Position numbers and translations under genes: made by a program. A stretch of 5,382 nt of DNA from Firmicutes bacterium UBA5499 (GTDB lineage Bacteria > Bacillota > DTU084): positions 1 through 5,382 of the forward strand of contig DIPB01000106.1 of NCBI GenBank assembly GCA_002426275.1, in the 5' to 3' direction. This document shows positions 1 to 5,382 of the stretch, in pieces (the stretch's first letter is position 1; every line of letters starts with the position of its first letter). The notes beneath the pieces are model-generated. The model saw only the letters and a list, made by a program, of their open reading frames with translations. It was not told where the DNA came from and did not search any database.

Positions 1-176
1 CTCGACAAAAAAACGCGAACACGCTCACTTACTGCCCATTGATGAATTTGGTCGATGTTTTTCAATCCGCAAAAGGAACCCAAAATTACGATTGTCAGTG
101 CCTCCCCAACATTGCAAAAATAACCGTTATGCTTTTTGGTCGTTGCTATGTCTATAAAATACTCTACGATTTTCAT
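1..176 (-). CDS. ISAs1-family transposase, N-terminal part (cut by window edge)
   Basis: Reading the minus strand from the ATG at 176-174 gives 58 open codons up to the window edge, starting MKIVEYFIDIATTKKHNGYF. The segment around residues 26-58, with LTIVILGSFCGLKNIDQIHQWA followed by VRVFL, matches in style the DDE_Tnp_1-associated N-terminal domain of ISAs1-family (H repeat-associated) transposases, where a short hydrophobic helix is followed by a conserved C-G and a helix ending in a W. The DDE catalytic domain would lie beyond the left edge and cannot be seen. A purine-rich AGAGAGGATGGAAG stands just before the ATG and can serve as ribosome binding site. The stretch is clearly richer in A+T than the genes to its right, which fits a mobile element. 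Family recognition is from memory of the domain pattern; whether the gene is intact is unknown. Confidence 0.72.
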   Translation of the reverse strand, partial: MKIVEYFIDIATTKKHNGYFCNVGEALTIVILGSFCGLKNIDQIHQWAVSERVRVFLS

Positions 177-327
177 CTGCTTCCATCCTCTCTTGCAATC
201 AGTTGATCACCGATTCGACTAGAAGTGGCTGGAATCCTTTAAAATGTTATATAGTTTAAAATTTCAATCTCATAGCTGAATCAGCTAAATTTGAAAATTG
301 ATTTCCGTGCGAAGAGAAGAAGTGAAG
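177..327. other. AT-rich non-coding stretch holding the IS end
   Basis: No open frame of note runs through this stretch. The end of the insertion sequence that carries the transposase should lie here, upstream of its ATG, but the other end is outside the window, so the terminal inverted repeat and target duplication cannot be placed. On the minus strand, candidate ends beginning with CAG start near 285 (CAGCTATGAG) and near 233 (CAGCCACTTC); neither can be preferred. The A+T-rich block at about 236-300 contains TTTAAA twice and a perfect palindrome. Confidence 0.4.
273..287. repeat. 15-base palindrome TAGCTGA-A-TCAGCTA
   Basis: Two 7-base arms (273-279 and 281-287) are perfect reverse complements around a single A. 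Further out, TTTCAA at 263-268 faces TTGAAA at 291-296, so a larger imperfect inverted repeat surrounds it. With a one-base centre it suits a dimeric DNA-binding site or a cruciform-like sequence near the IS boundary better than an RNA hairpin. No function can be assigned from the sequence. Confidence 0.4.
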
Positions 328-359
328 AAAAGCTCCTGGAGCATTATCCAGAAGCTTTT
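328..359 (-). terminator. Probable intrinsic terminator of the CsgG-like gene
   Basis: On the minus strand, five bases after the stop codon at 365, AAAAGCT-T-CTGG pairs with CCAG-G-AGCTTTT around an 8-base loop. This is an 11-bp stem with one T/G wobble, ending in TTTT and then TTCTTC. The position directly behind the gene and the T-rich 3' side fit a Rho-independent terminator. The A-run on the other side means it could also work in the plus direction. Confidence 0.7.
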
Positions 360-364
360 GTATG

Positions 365-1303
365 TTATTGGATTAAGGTAACCAGATCGCCGACCTTTAA
401 GGTTTGTCCGGCTTCGGTTTTAATGATCGTTCCCACCGAGGCGCCGTCGTAGACTTCTGAGATTTTAATTTGGCCGATCTCTTCTTTCACCACTCTGATG
501 ACGGCTCCGGTTGCCGGATCTTTAATCTCTCTCAGCTTCCGCTGAATCTGGAAGATGTCGCCAACTTGAACCTGCTGTTTCTTGCCGATATTGAGAGTTA
601 CTTCCTTGCCAGCCACATCCGCCACCTGGCCGGTGATGGAGCGCTTGGAGACTGCTTTTACCTCTATGCCTTGGCTTTTTTCCACGATTCCTTTTACAAC
701 TTGGCCCACAGCCGTTGCGGTGGCTTTGCCCAGGATCGTGGCGTGGAATTCTTCGCTCTGGAAAGAGAAGTCTTGTAAGGTGCCGAACATCGAGCCCAGA
801 GCCAGATTGCGGGCTTTATCCTGTCCGTCGCCTCTGAGGGCCGAGATGATCTCGCCAGTCTCCACGTTCACCAGCCGCAGATCCAATTGTACCGTGGCTG
901 TGGCTTCGCCTACCTCTCCTAAAAAGGGAAGGCTGATTTTTTTCTCTTGCATGTCAAAGCGGGTGACCGTGCCCATGAGCAGAAGCTGAACGCCCAGAAG
1001 TTTTCCCATGCTCACAGCTGTGCTGGTGTCCACAAGACCCGTCTCTGCCAGTATCTGTTCGCCCAATACTTCGCGCAAGCGTTCCCGCTCGAAAACCGAA
1101 AATTTACCTGTATTTACCAGGTCGGTGACTACCATATCTGAAATGCCGGTTCCCGGATCCCAGTTCCAATTCCACCAGGTTTGATTTTGCCCAAGTTTGA
1201 AGGGAAGAACAGCGATTCTGATTTTAGCCGGCTCTTCGGCGGAAGAGGTGGCAGCGAATAGAGCCAGCGCTAGCAGGAAGCCGATTAGTTTGTTTTTCTG
1301 CAT
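365..1303 (-). CDS. Exported CsgG-family protein with C-terminal FlgT-C-like domain
   Basis: This 312-residue protein has a classic signal peptide: basic MQKNK, a hydrophobic core at about 6-20 and a likely signal peptidase I site after SSA at 20-22. There is no cysteine anywhere, so it is not a lipoprotein, unlike E. coli CsgG. Residues about 28-210 fit the CsgG/HfaB fold: IRIAVLPF at 28-35, the SDMVVTDLVNTGKFSVFER stretch at 55-73, GVQLLLMGTVT near 104-114 and an amphipathic region with LDLRLVNVETGEI at 140-152. Residues about 220-312 resemble the FlgT C-terminal type of beta domain, with VGDIFQI, IGQIKISEV and a final LKVGDLVTL. A tryptophan-rich insert, TWWNWNWDPG, sits at 42-51. CsgG relatives form outer-membrane secretion pores or periplasmic assembly factors; the role here is unknown, and no curli genes are nearby. 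The ATG is preceded by AAAGGA at 8 bases spacing. Confidence 0.8.
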   Translation of the reverse strand: MQKNKLIGFLLALALFAATSSAEEPAKIRIAVLPFKLGQNQTWWNWNWDPGTGISDMVVTDLVNTGKFSVFERERLREVLGEQILAETGLVDTSTAVSMGKLLGVQLLLMGTVTRFDMQEKKISLPFLGEVGEATATVQLDLRLVNVETGEIISALRGDGQDKARNLALGSMFGTLQDFSFQSEEFHATILGKATATAVGQVVKGIVEKSQGIEVKAVSKRSITGQVADVAGKEVTLNIGKKQQVQVGDIFQIQRKLREIKDPATGAVIRVVKEEIGQIKISEVYDGASVGTIIKTEAGQTLKVGDLVTLIQ

Positions 1304-1594
1304 ACGTTCAGTCCTTTCTTTTCAAGGAAGATTTTCCTGATTGGCAGGTAATCGCCATGCTGGTACAGAAACTTAAACTGATGGTGAGCCGTCTTTGGTC
1401 ATGCACCTCCATTGTCGTCTGGGGATGCTATTTCAAGCTTAACCTTCGGCATCGTAAGGACGCAGAGGCAAAGCGTTGATTTACATGCTACTAAAAATCA
1501 TATCACATAATTGAGCCAATGAATAGATATTTTTGACCATTTTTGTTTTATAAGTCTGGCGGCGGGGAACTTGAAGTTTTAAGGAAGGATTATT
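1304..1594. promoter_or_regulatory. Divergent spacer between the CsgG-like gene and fetB
   Basis: The 291 bases between these oppositely directed genes contain no supportable ORF and should carry the promoters of both. No clear -35/-10 pair with normal spacing was found for either gene. The right part (about 1485-1555) is A+T-rich and the more promoter-like half for fetB. The left part has small hairpins in the leader of the CsgG-like gene, such as CCTG-CCAAT-CAGG on the minus strand near 1336-1348. A segment at 1437-1474 resembles part of a c-di-GMP-I riboswitch and is discussed as a finding. Confidence 0.5.
1581..1589 (+). promoter_or_regulatory. Ribosome binding site fixing the TTG start of fetB
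   Basis: AAGGAAGGA ends five bases before the TTG at 1595. An in-frame TAA at 1580-1582 rules out any start further upstream, and the next in-frame ATG would only come at residue 49, inside the membrane region. The site and the stop together decide the TTG start. Confidence 0.75.
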
Positions 1595-2392
1595 TTGAAC
1601 GATTATCTTGTGTTGAATTTGGGAGATTTGTCCGTAGCCTTGATTTTGATTGCCGTTACGATAGCGCTCTCAGTCTGGCAGAAGCTTGGTCTAGAGGGCG
1701 ATTTGCTGGTGGGGACGATTCGTGCCTTTGTGCAGCTGATGGCGATGGGCTATCTCCTGCAGGGAATCTTTGATGTTGAAAAATGGTATCTGGTGCTTTT
1801 GATGCTATGCGTGATGATTGCGTTTGCCGCCAGAACCGCCTATGGGAGACAAGCTGTAAAGTGGCGGAGTCTGCTTTGGCAGCTAACGCTGGCTATAGGG
1901 GGAGCGAGCCTTGCGATTTTGAGTGTGGTCGTTTTTTTGATTCTGAAGCTGCATCCTCCGTATCAGCCTCGTTATGTGATTCCCCTGGCGGGCATGATCA
2001 TCGGCAATAGCATGAACGGTGCGGCCTTGGCTGTGAATCGGCTCACAGAGGAGATAGAGTCTCATCGTGGGCAAATCGAAGTGGCGTTGGCCCTTGGCGC
2101 CACAAGTAGGCAGGCGGTTGCGCCTTACTTGCGCCAGTCCCTCAGAGCAGCTATGCTGCCCACAATCGCCAGCATGATGACAGTGGGGATCGTGCAGTTA
2201 CCTGGTATGATGACCGGGCAGATTATAGCCGGCGCCAGGCCAGAGGAGGCGGTGCGCTATCAGGTAATGGTAGCCTATATGATCACAGCCGCCACAGCTC
2301 TAACCACCGTCTGGATTTCTTCTCTGACCCTGGGCCAGTTTTTTACCCAGGCGCATCCCTTGGAGGTTAACGTAAATGGAAATCAGGCTTGA
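1595..2392 (+). CDS. fetB: UPF0014 / FetB-type ABC transporter permease, probable iron exporter
   Basis: The 265-residue protein is an integral membrane protein of the UPF0014 family (E. coli FetB, formerly YbbM), close to the usual family length. Hydrophobic segments lie at roughly 12-29, 41-58, 64-80, 97-118, 127-147, 188-210 and 222-247. Family hallmarks are TIRAFVQLMAMGYLL at 41-55, the IPLAGMIIGNSMNGAAL stretch at 129-145, and the cytoplasmic coupling loop IEVALALGATSRQAVAPYLR at 161-180, which is the EAA-like contact with the ATPase. PGMMTGQIIAG at 203-213 is also typical. In E. coli the FetAB transporter exports iron and protects against oxidative stress; the same substrate here is inferred from family only. 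The gene starts with TTG and its end overlaps the ATPase gene by 17 bases, so the two are translated as a pair. Confidence 0.9.
   Translation: MNDYLVLNLGDLSVALILIAVTIALSVWQKLGLEGDLLVGTIRAFVQLMAMGYLLQGIFDVEKWYLVLLMLCVMIAFAARTAYGRQAVKWRSLLWQLTLAIGGASLAILSVVVFLILKLHPPYQPRYVIPLAGMIIGNSMNGAALAVNRLTEEIESHRGQIEVALALGATSRQAVAPYLRQSLRAAMLPTIASMMTVGIVQLPGMMTGQIIAGARPEEAVRYQVMVAYMITAATALTTVWISSLTLGQFFTQAHPLEVNVNGNQA
2362..2366 (+). promoter_or_regulatory. Ribosome binding site of fetA inside fetB
   Basis: GGAGG lies nine bases before the ATG at 2376, within the last codons of fetB. This is a strong independent site for the overlapping downstream gene and supports that ATG. Confidence 0.75.
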
Positions 2393-3044
2393 CGACGTCA
2401 GCCTTACCCTTGGCGGAAAGCGGGTGCTGGAAAATTTGTTTTGTACCTTCCCGTCGCGGAAAATCTCAATTCTCTGGGGACCGTCCGGCGCTGGGAAATC
2501 AACTGTTTTGCGGTTGCTCAATCGCCTGTTGGATCCGACCGCGGGCGTGATCTATCTGGACGATAAACCAAGCAAGCTGTGGCCTGTTTTGGAGCTGAGG
2601 CAAAAGGTGGGCCTTATCTGCCAGCTTCCTTACATGTTCGCCGGCACGGTCTTAGACAACCTGGCCTACGGGCCGGCTTTGCGCGGCAATAAGGGCGATT
2701 TTCACGTCCGGGGCCTAGAGCTTCTGCGGATGGTGGGACTGGAGGAAGAGTTTTTGCTGCGCCCTGCTGAGCAATTGTCTGTGGGACAAAAGCAACGGGT
2801 GAATATTGCCAGAACTTTGGCCAATGAGCCGGAGGTGTTGCTCTTAGACGAACCAACCAGCGCTTTGGATGAGAAAGCCAGCGAGCAGATCCTCTCTTTG
2901 CTTGGCGATTTGCACGCTGCCCTTGGACTCACCATGGTGATGGTCACCCATGCTAAAGAGCAGGCCCAAAAGCTCGCGGATCGCGTGGTGATGCTTCGGA
3001 GTGGGAAGCTGGAGGCTGAGGGCGGCAGGGAATTGTTGGCGTGA
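2376..3044 (+). CDS. fetA: FetA-type ABC transporter ATP-binding subunit, partner of FetB
   Basis: The 222-residue protein is a complete single-domain ABC ATPase. Visible motifs in order are Walker A GPSGAGKST at 35-43, the Q-loop glutamine at 83 in GLICQLPYMF, the signature LSVGQKQR at 134-141, Walker B LLLDEP at 155-160, the D-loop SALD at 162-165 and the switch histidine in VTH at 190-192. The signature has valine in place of the usual first glycine of LSGGQ. MFAGTVLDNL after the Q-loop is typical of FetA (YbbL) proteins and related exporters. It would form the cytoplasmic ATPase dimer that drives the FetB permease. Gene order is permease then ATPase, the reverse of E. coli fetA-fetB. It overlaps fetB by 17 bases and converges on the DUF1848 gene. 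Confidence 0.9.
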   Translation: MEIRLDDVSLTLGGKRVLENLFCTFPSRKISILWGPSGAGKSTVLRLLNRLLDPTAGVIYLDDKPSKLWPVLELRQKVGLICQLPYMFAGTVLDNLAYGPALRGNKGDFHVRGLELLRMVGLEEEFLLRPAEQLSVGQKQRVNIARTLANEPEVLLLDEPTSALDEKASEQILSLLGDLHAALGLTMVMVTHAKEQAQKLADRVVMLRSGKLEAEGGRELLA

Positions 3045-3047
3045 TTG

Positions 3048-3134
3048 TCACATTGGCCGGCAGAAAAAAGCGCTGTCAGGATCGCACCTGGCTGCTTTGC
3101 GCCGTACGGTCTCTGGGCTGCCGTTGGCATAACA
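3048..3134 (-). other. In-frame continuation of the DUF1848 gene after a premature TAA
   Basis: Directly after the TAA at 3137-3135, the same minus-strand frame stays open for 28 codons until a TGA at 3050-3048. It begins Cys-Tyr-Ala-Asn-Gly-Ser-Pro-Glu-Thr-Val-Arg-Arg and later has CDPDSAFFCRP. DUF1848 proteins normally end with a Cys-x-Tyr-Cys-Tyr-Ala-Asn stretch followed by a short tail containing a DPDS-like motif, so this is the missing C-terminus, not chance sequence. It ends three bases from the fetA stop. With readthrough, the whole frame 3935-3048 would be 295 codons. Confidence 0.75.
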
Positions 3135-3150
3135 TTATAAACAGTTATGC
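3127..3150 (-). repeat. 7-bp inverted repeat with the premature stop in its loop
   Basis: GCATAAC at 3127-3133 and GTTATGC at 3144-3150 are perfect reverse complements separated by 10 bases. In the DUF1848 transcript the TAA codon (3137-3135) lies in the loop. The arms code for the conserved His-Asn on one side and Tyr-Ala on the other, so the pairing may be a by-product of coding. There is no T-run behind it in either direction, so it is not a usual terminator. Confidence 0.5.
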
Positions 3151-3935
3151 GGGCAGGTGTCGTAGGCGCCCAGATCGATGGCTGAGCGGCACAGGCAGTT
3201 TTTTCTTTGCGCCTTGTCCTTAGGTAGCTTTACGCTGACTCCCAGCTCTGCCAATAAAGCGCCGTCTATGCACGCGCCGGGCTCGATGCCGAATCTAGGG
3301 TCCAGCTCTTCGCAGCAGCTGAAAATCTCCATGCCGCATCTTGTGGCGATCCGTTTCAGGCTTTGGCAAAATCCTTGCATTTGCTCGGGAGTAGCGAACG
3401 GATCCAGCGGTAGGAAGCCGTTTGTTTTTTTCAGCTCCCCAAGGCGCGGTTTCAGCTTAGGATAATAGTCAAAGAAGCTGATCACGACGCGCCTTGTGGC
3501 TCCTTTCAGAGCCTCGGCCAGCCGCCGGAAGGTTTTCAGATGATAGGCAAAAGGCGTGGCATTGGAAATGATGATGGGATCATAGCGCCAGACCACGCGC
3601 GCAGGTCCCGCCTGCTCAGAGAGCCGGCGGAAGGTATCGAGGCGGCTGGGAAGCTGGGGCAGGCCCGGTTCCAGCAGCGGATAGTTGTTGAGCGTGAACT
3701 GAAAATAATAGACATAGCCGCAGCTGTCCAAAAAAGGCAGATGCGGCAGAAGCGGCTCCGGATTCTTGCTCCAGAAGACAAAGGCCGTGACATCTTCGCT
3801 CTTGAGTGAGATCACTTTGCGCTGCTTGGGATTGTACGGATTTTGCCACTGGCAAAATCCGGCCCTTATCCTCTCCAGCAGCCAAGGAGTATAAAAAGCT
3901 GGAAGATCCGTTCTTCTGCTGGCGCTAATGATCAT
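3135..3935 (-). CDS. DUF1848 family protein, cut short by a stop in its cysteine cluster
   Basis: From the ATG at 3935 the product is 266 residues of a DUF1848 protein, a family of unknown function whose C-terminal cysteines resemble the iron-sulphur site of radical SAM enzymes. Family landmarks are MIISASRRTDLPAFY at 1-15, FVFWSKNPEPLLPHL at 52-66, YYFQFTLNNYP at 76-86, VVWRYDPIIISN at 114-125, RRVVISFFDYY at 148-158, FSCCEELD at 205-212 and C247-x-C249. The final CPHNC at 261-265 gives two cysteines of CxxxCxxC. A TAA then stands at the usual tyrosine position, and the third cysteine follows it in frame. The frame opens further upstream to an ATG at 4043, but family proteins begin at MIIS and AAAGGA sits nine bases before the 3935 ATG. 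Likely a pseudogene or partly functional; a sequence error is possible. Confidence 0.85.
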   Translation of the reverse strand: MIISASRRTDLPAFYTPWLLERIRAGFCQWQNPYNPKQRKVISLKSEDVTAFVFWSKNPEPLLPHLPFLDSCGYVYYFQFTLNNYPLLEPGLPQLPSRLDTFRRLSEQAGPARVVWRYDPIIISNATPFAYHLKTFRRLAEALKGATRRVVISFFDYYPKLKPRLGELKKTNGFLPLDPFATPEQMQGFCQSLKRIATRCGMEIFSCCEELDPRFGIEPGACIDGALLAELGVSVKLPKDKAQRKNCLCRSAIDLGAYDTCPHNCL

Positions 3936-3957
3936 GGTCTTCAGTCCTTTCAGAGAT

Positions 3958-3986
3958 AGTATAGCAAAGATCCGCGCGTAAATGAA
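3958..3986 (-). promoter_or_regulatory. Candidate promoter of the DUF1848 gene
   Basis: On the minus strand TATACT (3963-3958) is preceded by TGC, giving an extended -10 element. A weak -35 match, TTCATT (3986-3981), lies 17 bases upstream. Transcription would begin near 3951, about 15 bases before the ATG at 3935 and downstream of the longer ATG at 4043, which agrees with the shorter start. Judged by eye only. Confidence 0.4.
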
Positions 3987-4057
3987 GGAGAACCTTGTCT
4001 TCACGTGGAGTTTTGGCAGTTCAGACATTAGTGACAAGCTCAAAGATCAGCACTCTA

Positions 4058-4064
4058 GGGAGGG
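4058..4064 (+). promoter_or_regulatory. Ribosome binding site fixing the TTG start of the glycosidase-like gene
   Basis: GGGAGGG ends six bases before the TTG at 4071. An in-frame TAG at 4056-4058 excludes any earlier start. The ATG at 4089 is the only nearby alternative, and it has no comparable site at the right distance. Confidence 0.7.
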
Positions 4065-4070
4065 AAAAAC

Positions 4071-5382
4071 TTGAACGACGTTGATTTCATGCCGCCGGAG
4101 GCGGCCACGGAAAAAGCCTGGGGAACGCTCGCAGTTGAGAAAAAGCAATACAAGCCTTTGGAAGAGGTTGAGCTCACGGTTGGAGAACCCGCTTCCGGCG
4201 CGGAGACGTTTCGCTTGGAGTGGTTCGACGGCCTGGGCAATCTCTACGGCAAGGCGGAAGGAAGACTTGTTGCCGGAAAAGGCAGGTGCAGTTTTCAAGC
4301 CGGCGGTTTTCCGGGCATGCATTATGTGCGGCTGTTTTTCGATGAGGCGCAGACGCATTCCCGGCTGGTGAATTTTTATCTCAAGGCAGAGACGGAATTC
4401 GCAACGGGCGACAGCGCCTTGGATGCACTCTATCCCCTGACCAGGGAGGCTATGCTCCTAAACAGGCGCCGCTATCGTTTGCCTGAAGGGGAAGTGGTGG
4501 GATACACCACAGCGGATTCCATGCAAACTTTAGCCTATTGGCTGCGGGATATGTTCTATAATGAGGGCGGCTTCCTGCTTTTTGAAGCGGACGTGAAAAG
4601 CGGCTATGAATCGCTGTTTCTGCGGCAGTATCCCGACGGCTCCTTCCCGGACGGGGTACGGGCGGACGGGAGCACTTGGCGCATGATCTCAGAATCTGAT
4701 GTGGAATACATCGCTGTGCTTGCCGCCTGGACCACCTGGATGGTCACTGGCGACGAAGCGTGGCTGAAGCGCAATCTGCCGAGGGTTGAGCGGGGCTTTC
4801 ACAAGCTAACAGCGGATCCTCTGCGCTGGGATAAGGAAGTCGGCATGGTGCGGCGGGCGCACACGTGCGACACTTGGGATTTTTCCATTTACCAGGGAGA
4901 TACTTTCACCGCGCAGACGCCGGCTGTGGCCGCCACCTGCGATCAATCGGGCGTCTATGCGGCGCTGCTGTGTCTGAGCCAGATGTACGAGCATTTAGGG
5001 GACTCTGCTCGGGCGGAGGAATATCGAAAGGAAGCCGCCGGCTTCCGGGAGCGAGCGCTGTCTTATTTGTGGGACGGGGAAAAGTTCCAGCATCATCTGC
5101 ATCTCGCGCCTTTTTCGCACGGAGAGTTTCCCGAAAGTTCGCAGCTTGCCATGGGCAATACCTGGGCCATGACGCGGGGCTTGGCGGACGGCGAGATGAG
5201 CCGGAAGATCATCGCTTGCTATCGCAAGCGGCAGGCCCAGACTCAAGCGCGCTATCCCTGGTGGAGCTTGGAGCCTGGTTATCCTCAGGAAATGGGGGCC
5301 TTTTTGCAGACTGGCGCTCATATGCAAACCGGCGGTTACTGCAATGGCGGCCTGATGCCCTGGGCGGGCGGCTGCCTTGCCC
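4071..5382 (+). CDS. Six-hairpin glycosidase-like protein, C-terminus beyond the window
   Basis: A TTG start opens 437 codons without a stop to the right edge. There is no signal peptide, so the protein is probably cytoplasmic. Residues about 18-107 look like a beta-sandwich domain. From about 115 the pattern is that of an (alpha/alpha)6-barrel glycosidase: alternating helices with YWLRDMFYNEGG at 156-167, YPDGSFPDG at 187-195, ESDVEYIAVLAAW at 208-220, TCDTWDFS at 265-272, YLWDGEKF at 332-339, GNTWAMTRG at 362-370 and GGYCNGGLMPWAGG at 421-434. The last resembles the Y-x-N-G-x-x-W-P-W motif of amylo-glucosidase and rhamnosidase-like enzymes. Acidic residues such as D160, E208, D210 and D267 are candidate catalytic ones, but I cannot assign a GH family or substrate. 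The gene diverges from the DUF1848 gene across a 135-base gap. Confidence 0.75.
   Translation, partial: MNDVDFMPPEAATEKAWGTLAVEKKQYKPLEEVELTVGEPASGAETFRLEWFDGLGNLYGKAEGRLVAGKGRCSFQAGGFPGMHYVRLFFDEAQTHSRLVNFYLKAETEFATGDSALDALYPLTREAMLLNRRRYRLPEGEVVGYTTADSMQTLAYWLRDMFYNEGGFLLFEADVKSGYESLFLRQYPDGSFPDGVRADGSTWRMISESDVEYIAVLAAWTTWMVTGDEAWLKRNLPRVERGFHKLTADPLRWDKEVGMVRRAHTCDTWDFSIYQGDTFTAQTPAVAATCDQSGVYAALLCLSQMYEHLGDSARAEEYRKEAAGFRERALSYLWDGEKFQHHLHLAPFSHGEFPESSQLAMGNTWAMTRGLADGEMSRKIIACYRKRQAQTQARYPWWSLEPGYPQEMGAFLQTGAHMQTGGYCNGGLMPWAGGCLA

Noticed and set aside
470..1141. Plus-strand open frames opposite the CsgG-like gene
   Set aside because: They are antisense shadows with low-complexity, non-family translations; the minus-strand frame has a signal peptide, domains, a ribosome binding site and a terminator.
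1533..1554. TTGACC followed by TATAAG as a fetB promoter
   Set aside because: The two elements are only 10 bases apart, far below the roughly 17 needed for a standard promoter.
3045..3134. An intrinsic terminator behind fetA
   Set aside because: No GC-rich stem followed by a T-run was found; the GCATAAC inverted repeat lacks a T-run and lies in the DUF1848 coding frame.
3936..4043. N-terminal extension of the DUF1848 protein to the ATG at 4043
   Set aside because: Family proteins begin at MIISASRRTD, the ATG at 3935 has a good AAAGGA site, and the candidate promoter starts transcription downstream of 4043.
4047..4358. Minus-strand frame opposite the start of the glycosidase-like gene
   Set aside because: It lies antisense to a long frame with a clear domain pattern and has no recognisable motif.
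4806..5327. Two minus-strand frames near the right edge
   Set aside because: Antisense shadows of the open-ended glycosidase-like gene; they have no motifs of their own.
1..5382. CRISPR array, tRNA or rRNA gene
   Set aside because: No regularly spaced direct repeats, cloverleaf-like segments or rRNA-like stretches were seen on either strand.

Overview
The window looks like chromosomal DNA of a bacterium, most probably a diderm Firmicute (Negativicutes-like), though this is inference. Strong purine-rich Shine-Dalgarno sites, TTG starts and a DUF1848 gene fit Firmicutes. A secreted CsgG-type protein fits a cell with an outer membrane. Nothing here fixes the genus.

Layout from left to right. 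Positions 1-176 (minus) hold the N-terminal part of an ISAs1-family transposase cut by the window edge; it is not in any long-ORF list because it is open-ended. Positions 177-364 are AT-rich and non-coding, with palindromes and the terminator of the next gene. Positions 365-1303 (minus) encode an exported CsgG-like protein. A 291-base divergent spacer (1304-1594) follows, with no gene but with a short segment that resembles part of a c-di-GMP-I riboswitch. Positions 1595-3044 (plus) are a two-gene operon for a FetAB-type (UPF0014) ABC transporter, permease first, ATPase second, overlapping by 17 bases. Positions 3135-3935 (minus) encode a DUF1848 protein converging on fetA. Positions 4071-5382 (plus) carry the start of a large cytoplasmic six-hairpin glycosidase-like protein that runs off the right edge.

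The most notable observation is in the DUF1848 gene. A TAA codon falls inside the C-terminal CxxxCxxC cluster, exactly where homologues normally have tyrosine. The same frame then continues with Cys-Tyr-Ala-Asn and a family-like tail, ending at a TGA only three bases from the fetA stop. The annotated product therefore lacks the third cysteine of its presumed iron-sulphur cluster. The simplest reading is a recent nonsense mutation or a sequence error. The stop also lies in the loop of a perfect 7-bp inverted repeat.

The genes do not form one pathway. FetAB is probably metal (iron) export, the CsgG-like protein acts in the envelope, and the glycosidase acts on carbohydrate in the cytoplasm. I see no convincing new multi-gene system in this window.
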